DNA of 64,000 bases from Ottelia alismoides (GCA_037367405.1 JAZKJV010008260.1:186001-250000), one strand, 5' to 3'. Numbered from the stretch's first letter, positions 33,702 to 46,020 are shown. Numbers and translations are program-made. Notes: generated by a model not told the origin, from the sequence alone.

Positions 33702-35205
33702 TGATGATTACATATTATGCTAGTATAATACCATACAAATTACATGAAGAATCCCATTAATATCTGACACATACACCTCAATATCACTTAATCCAGATAT
33801 TATTTATTCTACAAATACAATGGGAAAACCACCCCTAAAATGCACAATTAATTTAAATGAACAAATTCACTCCTCTACATTAATTATATAATACCACATT
33901 CCAATTATTCAATTAATCATTGAAATACTTTATGCAACCAAATAAAAAATAGCATGGAAATTAAATAAAATATCACATTCAACCACACACATTTATACAT
34001 CCAATTTGGCTCTACACATATTTTGTTGGAAAGAAATGGAGAGAGGCTTGAATGTAATATACACTTTCTTTATTGGTTGCACATGGGGCACCACAATTCT
34101 CTTTCCCATGCACATGGAGCACCACAAACCTCACAATTCCCATACATAGGGCTTCACCATACGCATAACTCCCATTGCATTTTCCCTGCATGCATTGATT
34201 GCATTTTGTCTTATTTGCATGAAGATGGCCACCAACACTCATCTATATATATGGGGTCCTCCTCATACGCAAGGGCCATCTCTTCCCCCCTCCCTATTCG
34301 TCTATCTCCCTCTCTTCTCTCCCTCTCCTCTCTCACATTCTTCACTCTTATTATGTTGCTTTTTTAACTCTCTCTGCAGGTACTCCTCTCTAGACTTGAC
34401 ATTGGCCAAGTCCTCATCCTCCTCCTGGTCGCGCGCTTAAGAGCGGCACCTCATCCTCCTCCTCGCCTTACACATAATGGATAGCCATTTCTCTCTCCAT
34501 CGCGCCACCTCCCTCCGACTAGCCGCAGCCACCTACGGCCGATGCAGCCGTGCATCACCTCCCTATTCCTATCCGCAACAACTCGCAGCCATCTTCATGC
34601 ATCCACATGTGTGATCGTCTTCGCGTTCGTCTTCGTTCTCATTCCCATCATCGTCGTCGTCATCGTCTCTAATTTGGATTTCAAAAGCTCCAACATAGAA
34701 GAACACTTTTCTCATTTTTTATATCCCATTTGCATTTTGTTATATTCGTTACTCTTGTTTAAGATGAAACACTTATTTGATAATGGATTTTATCTATTCT
34801 AATATGCATCACAACTCTCATATCATTTAATATATTTAGAAATATTACAAGTGTCATCTTATTTCTTCTATATCTATTTATGATTCACCCCCCACTCCCT
34901 CATTTCATCGCATTCGTAACATAGTTGCTCAGTTTAAATTTTCAGAAATATTTTCACCATAGATCGCATTTTCTCATAATTTTCTCTTTCATCGCAAGAA
35001 ATCAAATTTTGAATCAAGTTTTAAAGAAGAAAAAAAGTGAGTTTGTTTAGTCCCTGCAAATACGAACCTCTGCTTGCTGCGTACATTTTCTCTATAATCT
35101 GATCATGCTCGTATTTGTAATATTATTTGTTTGACCTTAATTATTCGTGGTAACAGAACGACTTGATAAAATCATCTTTTTAAATCATGAAAAATCTTGT
35201 AAACA
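33702..35205 (+). repeat. C 3' LTR
   Basis: 1504 bp, collinear with 24089-25593; begins TGATGATTAC and ends CTTGTAAACA, followed by the TSD. Differences are mainly transitions and a few 1-bp indels. Confidence 0.94.
34244..34251 (+). promoter_or_regulatory. TATA box of C 3' LTR
   Basis: TATATATA in the same context as 24627-24634. Confidence 0.6.
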
Positions 35206-35210
35206 GTAAT
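35206..35210. repeat. Target-site duplication of C, right copy (GTAAT)
   Basis: Equals 24084-24088 and resumes the A LTR (ATATGCACTATAGAATTC). Confidence 0.93.
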
Positions 35211-35473
35211 ATATGCACTATAGAATTCATTTTATTCAATTCTGGGTTAGTTAGTGAAAAATAGATGTAAATTAGAGAAAATATGGTATAATATATGTGA
35301 TATCTACAAGGGGGTTTGTCTTCCTATTTAATGCAAATATGCATTATAAAATGCATAAATTATTTCTAAGTGCATGAATGGTAAAAATGCAGAATAAATG
35401 GACAAATTTGGCTAATTACTCGGGAACGAAGCTCTATTATAGACTTTTAGAGTGATGAATCACATATTCATCA
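35211..35473 (-). repeat. A1 LTR, part 3 (sense-5' end)
   Basis: Matches 435-701 (A0) and 44210-44475 (A2). Ends in CACATATTCATCA next to the PPT. Confidence 0.85.
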
Positions 35474-35486
35474 ACCCCCTATACTT
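35474..35486 (-). promoter_or_regulatory. 3' polypurine tract of A
   Basis: Plus strand ACCCCCTATACTT; same tract and spacing as in B. Confidence 0.85.
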
Positions 35487-36965
35487 AAACCATGCTCGTC
35501 CCTAAGCAACTAAAATGGAATGCAAAAGTGAAATAATTTTGGGTTCCATACCATGGTCAAGAAAAAAAGGGTGAAAATGGAGCTCGACTCGACCTTTGGA
35601 TTACTAGTTTGGCAGAACCTTATTGGGAATAGGATTTAAGACCTAACAACATTTAAGTTCCACATATCTCAATTTAGGTCACCTCGACAGTTAGTTCAGA
35701 ATAAGTCGTCATACGCAAATTTTGATGACTATGGATCTTACTTGTACCATGTAAGTGAAATATTGCTCTCCCAATCAGAAATTGCAAAGAAACAACCTCC
35801 ACTAACAAGGTAACCCTAGTTCCCCAATCTATTTATTCTTTTCTCGAGAAGCGGGGTATTTCTTCTAAGTTCAAGTGCAACCGACTCATGAATAGGGGGT
35901 AGATAAAAGAATGGACTGTGGCCAGTGTAGCCACATATCCATGGAGCGTGACCAGTGTACCCAAGTCTCTAGCTGCAGGCTTCAATCCCATGAGACTTTG
36001 AAACATATGCCTTGCTTATTCATATTTTTCTCCAACGAGAATTTTTATTTATTTACTTTTTGCCCATCTAACTTTTTTGGAGATTTTCTACTTTTTTGTG
36101 AAGCGTGTACATAAGGAGTTTTTCTTCTTGATCCAGTAGACTATCCCTCTTTTGAAGCTTTATTGCAACCCACAGCATCCCATCATTAGACATCAGCACA
36201 ACTAGACTTGGTTTATACACACTGGCCACTTATTGTGACAGCGAATGTTTGCACTCGTGTATTTATCCAAGAAAAAGTATTCTGCCTACTCACCACCTCA
36301 TCAATGAAGAGCTACATGTAAGGTGCTTGTCCAAGTTAGTTCACTATCGAAAAGAATCATGCGTGTGTATGAAATATTCTACTTAGGACAATAAATATGA
36401 CATGTGAACATCATCTCGTGGACTCGAAGAATTAAGTCGCTCAACCTGAAAAGTCTCAACTCCAGTTCCTATAAGGTTCCTATGAAATTAAGTAGATTAA
36501 GGTCAATTCAAGTCCATCCTCGGTTTCTATTCATAACTCAGCTCGTATTCCACTAACTTTCCACTTTGCATATGCTAGATATGCAAATGAAATGCAGATG
36601 TTATGAAATGCATATGAAAGAAGTGCAAGATGATTTTTTAATGAAAGAATGATATGAAAAAGTAAATAAGAAGCCATTTTTACAAAAGTTAATTTAATAT
36701 TTTTTTAAAAATTTCCGGTATACCTCCTATTTTACAATAAATTTTTCAAAAGTATTTTTTACGATAATTTTACAAGATTATACAAGTTTTATTATACAAA
36801 TTTTACAGCTTCTATATAATATACATATTATACAAGTATAAATGTATTTTACAATAAAATCGATTGTTTTTACAAATTTTACCCATCTTTTACTTATCAC
36901 ATAATATATACAAAAAAACACGATAGTACAAGCTATGGGTAAAGTATATACGTAATATATACATG
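35487..36965 (-). other. A 3' untranslated interior
   Basis: Mixed tract (35500-36600) alignable in short blocks with B 5950-6900, then an AT-rich TTTTACAA tract (about 36640-36900), then AGTATATACGTAATATATAC. No sense frame. A 67-codon plus-strand frame at 35911-36114 is not convincing. Confidence 0.65.
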
Positions 36966-37340
36966 CCCCCTATACTTATCGGGTGCTATGTCCTTAGATC
37001 AAAAGAAACGATCAAAGAAGATAACTCGTGCTAAGCGTATGACAGTGGAAAACAATAGAAGTATTGAAGTCGACCTGGCCCCTACACATAGGTTTTAGTC
37101 AGCCTAAGTATAAAAGAAGAACAAAAATGGGGCGGTCGAGTGGAGAAACGGATGAGTATATGCACTGGGTGGGCATCGGTCCCCCCTATACTTAGGCTCT
37201 AGTCAGCCTTAGGATAGGAGTGGGTATGAGAATCTATGGGGTTGAGGGATATACGAATAGAAAATAAAAGAAAAGAAAGAGTGACTCAGGTCATTCTTCC
37301 TCATATATCTAGGATCTGGTCATCCAAAGTATAGCCACAA
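36966..37340 (-). promoter_or_regulatory. PPT-hairpin array of A (one long, three short)
   Basis: The long hairpin arms lie near 36975-36995 and 37017-37035, next to CCCCCTATACTT. Short hairpins: 37082-37112 (weak), 37186-37217 (11 of 13 pairs, CCCCCC flank) and about 37306-37334 (GGAT / ATCC core). The core pair set here is GGCT / AGCC in two hairpins, against GGAT / ATCC in B: a compensatory substitution. Order and orientation equal B. Confidence 0.65.
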
Positions 37341-38006
37341 AATGAAGATGATGTGGAACCTGGGTGAGTGATATGAATCATGAGGGAGGGAGGGGTCAAA
37401 AAGAAGAAAATCATATAAAAGATAGACTGAGAATGTACAAGGATAAAGAAGGTTTACGACGAACCTTCTTACGAGAATAAAGAGGGAAGATGAAGTGCAG
37501 ACCTGTGTCGCCGTGGGATTCATCCCTAGAAGATAGTAGTGATGAGGATGGGATGTCCAACGATGATCGACACATGGATGCTTGCTCGAGTATGGTTGAA
37601 TGATAGCCTTGCCATACCCATTTATGATGATCACATCATTGGAAGCCGAAGAGGAATCCTCAAAAGAGATAATCATAGTCAATTTTCTAGATTCTGAAAT
37701 ATGGAGAGGATGATGAGAGTAATGCGCCTTGAGGGGTTCAGGCAAATGCCTCGAGGAATAAATGCTCTTCATCTTCTCACTAGTAAATCGACTAGAAGAA
37801 ACGACTTTTTTTGAGTAATTTTGTAAGATGTTGGTCGTCCCTATGGTTGGTGGATGTGACAATGTGGGCTCAGGATTCGGATCAAGAGAAGCTTCTGTGT
37901 GTGAGTCATTCACATGATCACTCTTGGAGGTGGTGGAGCAAGCATTGGGTTGAATCTCCTTGGTGTAGGGGGTCTTTATACCATGTGCTTGTTCAACAGT
38001 TGTCAT
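37341..38006 (-). pseudogene. A protease-to-pol-end fusion remnant
   Basis: The open frame of 228 codons (37320-38006) is not a separate gene. It is post-protease linker (acidic stretch with SFEDSSSASND and NGYGKAIIQPYS, like FVDGYSEIIEQPFS in E) joined after about 37530 to sequence running into the hairpin array. RT, RNase H and integrase, nearly 3 kb in B, are absent between them. The A interior is therefore a large-deletion derivative unable to move alone. Confidence 0.55.
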
Positions 38007-38119
38007 CTCATGTGTAGCAGAGGGATAGGACTCATCTATTGCTCGACGGTTATGATTGTCTATGACTTTGTAGGTTACCTTAGAGTATCTTGTGTCCTCA
38101 AAGAATGGACAAGGTCAGA

Positions 38120-38570
38120 GTTCTCCCAATGCTGTGAAATCGATCTCCTGTATCTCACAATCTATAATCACCTTAGCCAAGGATAAGAACAGCTTCCCGA
38201 AAATAATGAGAGACTGTGTGAACTCTCCTCAATGCTTAATGTCAATGTAATAAAGTACACTTAGAGTAGAGAACCTTGGAAAGTAATGATGACTAAAATG
38301 GTTCCTCGTGATCGTTTTATAGATTGATCAACCAACTGAACGATCTCTCTCTACTTCTTGATTGGTCCGAGTTTGAGCTTGTCAAACACAGAGTTTGGGA
38401 GGATATTATCGATGAGTCATAATAAATTCTAGCATTGGTGAAGGTAGTGTCTTTGATTCCATATTCAACCCTAGGCAATCACTTTACTCCAGGGCTCTTG
38501 TTCTTTCTCCGCTTCACTGAGGAGGTGGCCTTAGACACTAGATGTTTCTCTATCCTTATACTTTTTTTGT
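38120..38570 (-). pseudogene. A protease remnant, heavily decayed
   Basis: In shifting frames the minus strand resembles the B protease region: an entry like EKHLVSKATSSVKRRK, a Ser-rich segment where the DNGSS site would be, and HYFREA...ILG matching the second block. Many stops and frameshifts. Assigned by order (gag, this, hairpin array) as much as by similarity. Confidence 0.45.
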
Positions 38571-39700
38571 CTTTTCTATATTCATTTTTATGATATTTTT
38601 TTGGTTTTTCAAATTTTTTGTTATTTTTGATATGTTAACTAGGAGTAGAAAGACTAGATTTGGAAGGTAAGTGGTTAGTAGAAGAAGGAGGTAGAATGGA
38701 CTCCATTTGTACAGCGTGCGTTTGTGTGTGTGTGTTTCCTTGTGTTTTCTTGGTTTTCAACAACAAATCCTCTCATGCCATCTTCCACTTCCATACCTAG
38801 GCTGGCATCATATGAATTCAATAATTCAGTTACATTTTTAAATTTATCCTCAATTAATTCATATCTATTAATAATCCCACAAATGTCATCTTCCCAAAAA
38901 TTCCCCAGGACAAATCATGAGAGAAATTTGTTCAATTGGAGGAAACTGCTGAGAACTCGTGGTCTCATACTCAAAATATCTATACTATGGCATGTTATTC
39001 TAGGTTGAGTATAGGCCATTCGTGTGGCAGAAATTGGTCAGAGCCTCATGTGGTGGAGTTAGTAGACAGGGGTTTTGATGATTGACCTCATTAGTATAGT
39101 CCCCTACATGTGTAGGATCGCTAAATGGTTGTTATGAGTGCTGGTCAATGTAAGCTTGAATACTATAGTCAATCAAGTCTGAAAAATCATAATGTGCATG
39201 CCTCTCCATTCAAGTTGTTCGATCGACCAAGTTGTACCCTAAGGTCACGTCAGGATGTGTATGTATGACTAGTTGAACAATCCCATCATTCATATGAAGA
39301 GGAAATGAAGTATGTGGGAGTAGGTAATTCTGATAGTTATTTGTCTCAATAGTGGCTTGCACATCGAATGGTTCTTTAATTACAACAATCTCTTAAAAAT
39401 ATGGTGTGCCAGCCCAGGATGGAAGTCGATCTGGAGTGTTAGAATGTGGAGTAGGCGAGAAATGCGAAGAAGTGAAGAATTCAGTTGAAATTCTGACTTC
39501 ATGCTCAGGGTGGGGTGAAACTGACCACGGGTAAGGGTCTCACGTGGATGGTAGAGGGTACATGGAAGAGTGAGGTGGTTGATATGGTTAGCATTAAGTC
39601 AAGGAGATACGACCTGAAGAGTTCAAATACAGATACTGATAAGCCGACATCTTTGGAAATAAGTAAAAGTGGATTGAAGTGAAAAATGTGCAATTTCACA
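38571..39700 (-). pseudogene. A gag region remnant
   Basis: About 1.1 kb between leader and protease remnant. Pieces are readable on the minus strand (SAYQYLYLNSSGRISL, SWAGTPYF, IVVIKEPFDVQATIETN, HAHYDFSDLIDYSIQAYI), with a Pro/His/Tyr bias like the C-terminal gag of B. The conserved gag core words of B and C (FFPLGRTN, EAWERFK) were not found, so the core seems deleted. Low-similarity call. Confidence 0.4.
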
Positions 39701-40922
39701 GAGGGAGAACACACACAAACAGACACCAAAAACAAACACATGAGCAAACCCTAGTTTCACCAACACAACACATTGATGGTTGCAAATGTTCGATCATTAT
39801 CTTTTCGCTTTTTAGTTAAGTGATAAAACAAGATATGAATCCATTTACAAAAGATTAAGATGTGGGTTTTGGGAACTATCCTTGGGATGCGTCTTTACTT
39901 CTCAGTCAGCAATATATAATGCGTACAATGTGGGGTTTTCTCTCCCAAAAACAATTGTTAATTTTAGTAATTTTTTTGTCAAATCTATATTAACAGTACC
40001 AATTTTAAGTAAGATTATACTTGATTAAGTCCACCACACAAAGCGCCTAACATCAATTCTTGATTTTCATTTTATCGTAAGTTGTGATAACCATGGGAAA
40101 GGGAGTCGACAAAAGCCGATGCAATCGGAAAATCAATGATGCATGCCCAGTTCAGAAGACTTAAAGTGATCCTTGCACTCTACATGCTAGATGCTATACA
40201 AAATTGAAATGTTTATGCTATATGGAATGTAGGCAATGAAACCGCTCCTAACTGAAAGTTATATAAGCAGGAAGAATGTGAATTTAATATGACTAAGTAT
40301 AACATTTTGTGTGTGTATTATCAAGTGAATGTGTGGTCCTAAGTTAAATAGGGACAAGAAATGAATATTTAACCTAAATAAAAGCTTTAAGAGCCGCGTA
40401 TGTAGGTCTAACCTATGAGACACTAAAGTCGAGCCTCACCCACACCAAAGTGAAATGTGTGTCAACAAATCACAAAAAATAATGTCCAAAGCTCGGGTAC
40501 ACACATGAGATTCCAAACGAATCTGCTGGAAATATGTAGTTACCTAATTATTACAAATTAATTAGAAAATGAAATAAATATAGAAAATAAATCCAAGACT
40601 CTGCTCTCTCTTACGACTCGACTCAATCTTAAATTTAATGTGAATCCTTCAGTCATCTTAATTTCCCAGAAAAGCCAGCCTCTAATGCTCCTAAGATTCT
40701 AGACCACCAAAGCAGCCACTCCGGCGTGTCAGGTTCCTCGCACAAAAATAAGATGGTGGTCAGAGAGATACACAAAACAAAACAAATAAATGAAACGAAA
40801 TGAAAAATAAATAAATGCAGGAAAATAAACAGAGTAATAATTACAAGAAAAATCGGGGTCACATTACCCAGGGGTATACAAACTAATATCTAGATTTTGT
40901 AAAAATCTTCCTAAGCCGTGTC
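39701..40922 (-). other. A untranslated leader
   Basis: 1.2 kb without a convincing frame. Short blocks match the B leader, such as the pyrimidine-rich stretch near 39940 and TCTTTTCGCTTTTTAGTTAAG near 39800 against TCTTTTCGGTTTTAGGGTTG. Confidence 0.6.
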
Positions 40923-40940
40923 TCCCCAACAACGTCACCA
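40923..40940 (-). promoter_or_regulatory. Primer-binding site of A
   Basis: Sense strand TGGTGACGTTGTTGGGGA, 2 nt from the LTR, matches TGGCGCCGTTGCCGGGGA (tRNA-Asp type) at 14 of 18 positions; three of the four differences are C-to-T. Confidence 0.8.
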
Positions 40941-42083
40941 TTTAACAAATCGCTAAATGCCATAGTTAATTATGTCGAATTATTGTAGTATTCAGGCACT
41001 AAGGATTAATAAAAAACTACTTAAATTGATTAATTTGTTCAACTTATACGAGCAATCAATTTACATTTTACTTGGGCAAACCCAAGGTCGAACTCAAGGA
41101 GGCAGTAGTCTCCTTAGGTTGGTTAATAGGCAATTCAGAACATAGGATTTGGTGAGGTGATTTTTTTATATTTTTATGCAATTAAAAAATGTCATGCAAA
41201 TTCGGACAAGTTAAGGGGCTAAAATACAATTTTTGCTAAAATGATAACCAAAAATCTTAAAACTTATCCAGAACATAAAAAATGACGAAGTAATTTTTTT
41301 TCAAAATTTTAGATGCAAAATTAATTAATTACGAATTAATTACTAATGCGAGGTGATTTTTCACAAATTAATTTTTATAAATAGCAAATCAATTATATCC
41401 TGGAAATAAAGTTATTCGATAAGTATATGAGAGATAAATCCATGAAAATTAATAGATATTAAAAATAAATTACTTAAAACACCAATTATTTTATCTCGGC
41501 CTCAATAGGTGTGCAAATGGGATGAAATTTCGACAAATTGTAAAACACATTTAAATCTAATTAGTATTATATTTTTTGAATTTTTGAAGACATGATTAAT
41601 TTAATATTAATTCTAGATCACGTAATGGGTAAAGTATCTAATTTTCCGTGAAAATAATTATATTAAATCAATCATATCCCATAATAATCAAATCAAGCAT
41701 TCACAATGAGAGGCAAAAGTAGTTCTACAATGAGTTATTTTTGAACTTGAAATTTGATAAAAAAAAATGACACGTAAAATATAACTCTAATGCAAGGGTC
41801 TAAATGCAATACATATAAAAAATAAAAAAAATTATGAGTGATGCAATTATTGAGACTCTGGGGGTCGATTGCAAATTATCCAAGGGACATGTGATGAGCA
41901 CGTGCCTCCTGGAAGGCTAGCCCCTTTGTGGAATTAGCTTAAGCACGAGGTGCTTCAACACAAAATCTCTGATTGGGTGCATGCATCACACATGGGATCT
42001 GGAGAGTGTTGGTTTCGATGTAACTTAAAGTTTAGCACAGGCTTCAGCATAAATACTCCCCACTGCATGTGGTCCTTATAAGT

Positions 42084-42098
42084 GGGGGGGGGGGGGGG
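42084..42098 (+). repeat. G15 homopolymer in A2
   Basis: Fifteen consecutive G. The A1 counterpart is GTGGGAGGGAAG (2274-2285), so the run expanded after the copies separated, or its length is an assembly estimate. Confidence 0.85.
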
Positions 42099-43194
42099 AA
42101 GATTAGGGAGGCGGAACTGACATCATGGTGGAACGACGATGTCGAAGGAAGTGGACGAGGGCGGTGAGGCACGACACTCACAAAGGCGAGTGGGTGGGCA
42201 GAGATGGATCATCAAACACATGACAGCGGAGGTGGAGGGATAAAAGTGCTCGATAGTGAATCGGTTGGCTGAGAGCTAGCTTATGATGATTAATGAACCT
42301 GCAGATGGGCTCCTTGCTCGTGATCGAAGAGCTACAGTGAAGGTCATTAGACCTGGAGACACAAGGTTCTCGACGGGTGCTCCGATGCATGAGATCATTT
42401 TTCCTGCAAATGGTTAGATGGTGGAGAAGGGGCGATGAGAAGGAAGACTAGATCCGGCTCATTCCTTCGCTAGAAGTTGATGACCGTAGCAAGGCGGTGG
42501 TAACATAGTTGGATGGTGATCAATAGAAGGATAGGGTTGTGGACTTGATTGGAAGAGAAGAAACGGAATTGATTTGGCCGTGATTGAATGAAGAAGAGGA
42601 AAGCAGAGTATCAAAGCAAAATTAACAAAAGAAAATAAAGAAATATGGATCGAGAAGTATACCTGGAGAGATGGAGGATTACCTATGGGTCGACCGAGGT
42701 GGAGCTTGGTCGGGGTCATTTCTCTATACATGGCAAGTGGAGCTGGGCAACTCAGTCGTGGCTGTAACAAGTCTAGGATAGTCCTTGGATCTCGCCATCA
42801 AGGGAGAGGATCTTCGCTTGAAGGAGGAAGGGTGCATCACTGTCATCGGTGTACAAGTTCTTAAGCTCTTTCTTCTTGCTTAGGAAAATGGCGGATGGGC
42901 ATCGTTGGTCATTGCGATGGGATTTTTGTGCGTCAATCGGGTCCTGTGGGCGGTAGTTGGTGATGGGGAAACGAGAGCGACAGAGGTGGGTGCAGGTCCT
43001 ATGGGAGAGAGAGATAGAAAGGGAGAAGGGAGTTGGAGAGAGGATCTTGGGAGAGAGGAGAGAGGCGGAGCCGCAGGATGTAGGCGGTTATAGACCCATC
43101 ACGAAGGGTGGAGGAAGAGGTCGTGAGCCGTAGGACGAGGCGGGCGAGGAAAGAGGGGGTGCCATGTGGAACGCCTTGGGGTGGCCACATGGTA

Positions 43195-43425
43195 TTTAAT
43201 AAAAAAATATAGAGTTAAAATGTTAAAATAAAAATTTAAAAATAAATGTGAAAATAAATTTAAATAATTAAAATAAAAAATATATAAAGTAAAATAATTA
43301 ATAATAAATAAATAAATAATATAATAAATAAAAAAAAGAAATAAATAAAAAATATAAAAATATAAATAAATAAGTAAATGATAAAAGAAAATAAATAAAA
43401 TAAAATAAAATAAAATAAAAGGGGG
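43195..43425. repeat. A-rich AAATAAA low-complexity tract in A2
   Basis: About 230 bp of AAATA and ATAAAT words; the counterpart in A1 is 23085-23300. Flanked by the CCATGTGG / CCACATGG hairpin on one side and CATGTGGCATCTTCAAAAGC on the other. Confidence 0.75.
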
Positions 43426-44475
43426 TGACATGTGGCATCTTCAAAAGCTGCCACGTGTCAGTTCTAGAAAATTTAAAAAATATATTAAAGGGAAAATAAA
43501 AAAGAAATAACAGAAGTGGTCAAATCAAAAAGTAATCAACACAAAACTTGTTTGTCTTGATAAGATCTACAACTTTCGGGAAGGACCCAAAACCAAAAGG
43601 AATCATCTGTATAAGAAGTATTTTTGGTGGTACATTATATCTTTAAAATACCAGTTTTTTAATGTTTTGCAATTTTTGTGGATTTTTAAATAAAATAAAA
43701 ATGATGATAAAATATTAAAAAAATATAAAAAATATTTACAACTTAATCTATTTTTTTATTTCAAATAATTAGAAAAATAAAGAAATAAAATAAAGGGGAC
43801 ATATGTACATACTATATATAGAGACTCAGGTTGATTTATTTTCTTTGATTTTTGCTTCGATTATTTTTTTGGATTTCTACATATTTTATTGAAACAATAA
43901 TCAAAGAAATTAAAAGGAATAAATAAATAAATCAGGCTTACTTTTGTACATATAATAATAATGTCAACTTAGGTCAACATGTACAATACACAATAGGGGC
44001 CCAAAACCCGCGTTTCACATATGTACTCCGATTCTTTTGAATTTGATCTTGTTTTGAGGGCAATTGAATGTGCACTAATTTAAATGTAAGTAGAATTCCA
44101 TATGAGACTGTATGATAGGATATTCATGTTTAAAGGCTTTTAGTCTTGAATCAGGGATTGGGTTTTATTGGTCAATTTTACAAGCCAGTATTTTATTTTT
44201 TATTAGTGCTAGTAACATGTACACTATAGAATTGATCTTATTCAATTCGGAGATAGTGAAAAATATATTAAAATAAGAGAAATATGGTATAATACATGTG
44301 ATATTTACAAGGGGTTTTGGCTTCGTAATTAATGCAAATATGCATGATAAAAATGTAGAAATTAATTCTAAGTGCATGAATGGTAAAAATGCAGAATAAA
44401 TAGAGAAATGCAGCTAGTTACTCAGGAATGAAGTTCTATTTTCAACTTTTAGAGTGATGAATCACAAATTCATCA

Positions 44476-44935
44476 GATGCAAACCTGACCAATTTTCGTT
44501 GCAAGGAGAAGGTAGCCTGCACCGTCCAACCCAATTCATATGAAAATAATGTCTTTTTATCTAACGATGTACACCTCAGTAGTGATAGGAAACTCCAGCC
44601 ATCTGCGATGGCAAAGGGGAAGAGAAAAGCACTCGAGAACGTGTCGTCAGCAAGGCTAGTACCAAGGCTAACATTGTTTTTTGGAGTAGGACTACCTACA
44701 CCAAAAATACAAAAAAATGAAGAAAATACAAAAACACAAAAAGAAAGTAGCAATTCTGGTGAATCCGCATAGCCTTAAAGATGCCAACACTGGAAGCAGT
44801 GTCAAAGCCAACCGATGGAGCCGAACCTCTCATTTTGGTCCACATCATGTAGATAATTGTATTTCTTGAATGAATTTTTTTTTGACAGTGTCCTTTCCCT
44901 TCTAGAATTAACTTAAAAATAGTAAAAAAAATAGA
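44476..44935 (+). pseudogene. E gag remnant, 5' truncated by A
   Basis: Begins directly at the A2 end with GATGCAAACC. No long frame. It leads without a break into the pre-protease block of E, so it should be the end of E gag and its linker. The rest of E gag, leader and 5' LTR are not in the window. Expected to continue left of A0. Confidence 0.5.
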
Positions 44936-45530
44936 AATGCTTTACCTGATCCAGAAATAGTCCAACTTTTACAAAACTTGATCCTTTAAATGCCATTTTT
45001 GAAAGCCATAGAGTATATGCCTGAAGTAAAACGAGGACATAAAGAGGTATGTATAACAAATCATCCGATCTGCATGAAGAATACTTCCGAGAAGCATATT
45101 CTCACCATGGCTATTGTGAATGCCATCAACAACCTCTCGCGTAAGAAGAAAGACAAGGGAGCACCTTTGATCAGATGTGCAATGTTCAACCAGGAGTTTG
45201 AGTGCACATTGTTTGATAGTGGGTCTTCTACCAACCCGTTGCCATCATTATTACTCACATAATTTGGATTAAGTCACAAATAAATCAGTCAAGCAACCTT
45301 GAGGCATGTTGGAAGATGTGATTGTCACTGTCCAAGGGATGCAATTCCATGTTTTTTTGTTATCTTGGACATGGACACCTCCATGTCTCTACTATGCACC
45401 TCGGTCATACTTGGTCAACCATTCCTTTGGACATCTGAAGCAACAGCCGACTATGGCACTGGAGATATCACATTCTGCTCGAGAAGTGACAAAGAGCATA
45501 TAAAGGACGTCCTTAGCCTAAACTAGCAAA
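44936..45530 (+). pseudogene. E pre-protease block and protease
   Basis: The open piece 44990-45262 contains FLKAIEYMPEVKRGHKE, KKKDKGAPLIRC and the active site LFDSGSSTNPLP, the closest here to canonical D-S-G. Then a stop, and in another frame LEDVIVTVQGMQF and VILGQPFL. Two frameshifts at least. Matches B in order and words. Confidence 0.78.
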
Positions 45531-46020
45531 AGTTGTATCTGAGATGAGCGTGCTAGTACCGAATAACATTGGGGATTGTAAATTTTTAGCTGAGGTTCAA
45601 GATACAAATTTGTTTTTATACGACAACGAAACCATAGATTTCCTCTCCACTAAGGAAGTACAAGAAAGTACAGTCCAACTAACCAAAGTCTTTGGAGATG
45701 ACGTCTTTGTTGATGGATATTCTGAGATTATCGAACAACCGTTCTCGTTTTAGCAGTGAGATTTCATTGTCAATCTATTCAATGTACTGAATGATGAAGT
45801 TGAACTTCCAAAAGTGGATACACAACAATTGAAAGAGCTTACACCTAGAGTTGTCTCTGAAGTCACCACTGAAGTTACTCCCATTCCACTTTAGCTCAAA
45901 CATTGGCCCTCCAATACGAAGCACACCTTCTTTGTAGGAGAAGCAAACATGTATCCAATCATTATCAATGCCCATTTGATCGAAGACAAAGAATCTCGTC
46001 TGATGGAAGTTCTTGAGTGA
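45531..46020 (+). pseudogene. E protease-RT linker
   Basis: The open piece 45544-45753 is acidic with DDVFVDGYSEIIEQP. The next part is stopped but readable as NTKHTFFVGEANMYPIIINAHL, equivalent to the pre-RT block in C and B. Confidence 0.65.

Larger units (their letters stand above)
24089..35205 (+). mobile_element. Element C, complete decayed Athila retrotransposon, TSD GTAAT
   Basis: 11117 bp with LTRs of 1505 and 1504 bp, both starting TGATGATTAC and ending CTTGTAAACA, a tRNA-Asp-type PBS, gag-protease-RT-RNase H-integrase in the Athila order, a PPT, and a 5-bp TSD. LTR pairs differ by several percent by eye. Coding parts are broken by both stops and frameshifts. No env-like frame was found between integrase and the 3' LTR. 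Its LTR is unrelated in sequence to those of A and B beyond the TGATGAT start. Confidence 0.94.
1..44475 (-). mobile_element. Athila-type LTR retrotransposon family A, three-LTR compound hosting B and C
   Basis: Seen: three copies of one long LTR in minus orientation (A0 tail 1-701; A1 at 1106-2713, 23054-24088 and 35211-35473; A2 at 40943-44475). Each ends on the plus strand in ATTCATCA; A0 and A1 are then followed by the complement of the PPT. A1 and A2 flank an interior with a degenerate tRNA-Asp-like primer-binding site next to A2. A0 and A1 flank only 404 bp. Known: LTR-interior-LTR arrays arise by unequal recombination or insertion next to a relative. Inferred: non-autonomous and dead. 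It probably interrupts the plus-strand element E, because E gag-protease sequence resumes directly after 44475. The left end of A0 lies outside the window. Confidence 0.82.
40943..44475 (-). repeat. A2 LTR (5' LTR of the main A interior)
   Basis: 3533 bp from TAACAAATCGC (TG changed to TA) to ACAAATTCATCA. Much diverged from A1, with indels of hundreds of bases, so A is old. It contains a G15 run, an A-rich AAATAAA tract and several short GC-rich frames without recognisable products. Confidence 0.85.

Noticed and set aside
37320..38006. 228-codon frame as a possible new gene
   Set aside because: Its parts match the post-protease linker and 3' region of the Athila lineage; it is a deletion fusion.
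43099..43431. Hydrophobic 110-codon frame resembling a membrane protein
   Set aside because: It is the translation of an A-rich low-complexity tract (Phe/Tyr/Ile/Leu from T-rich complement).
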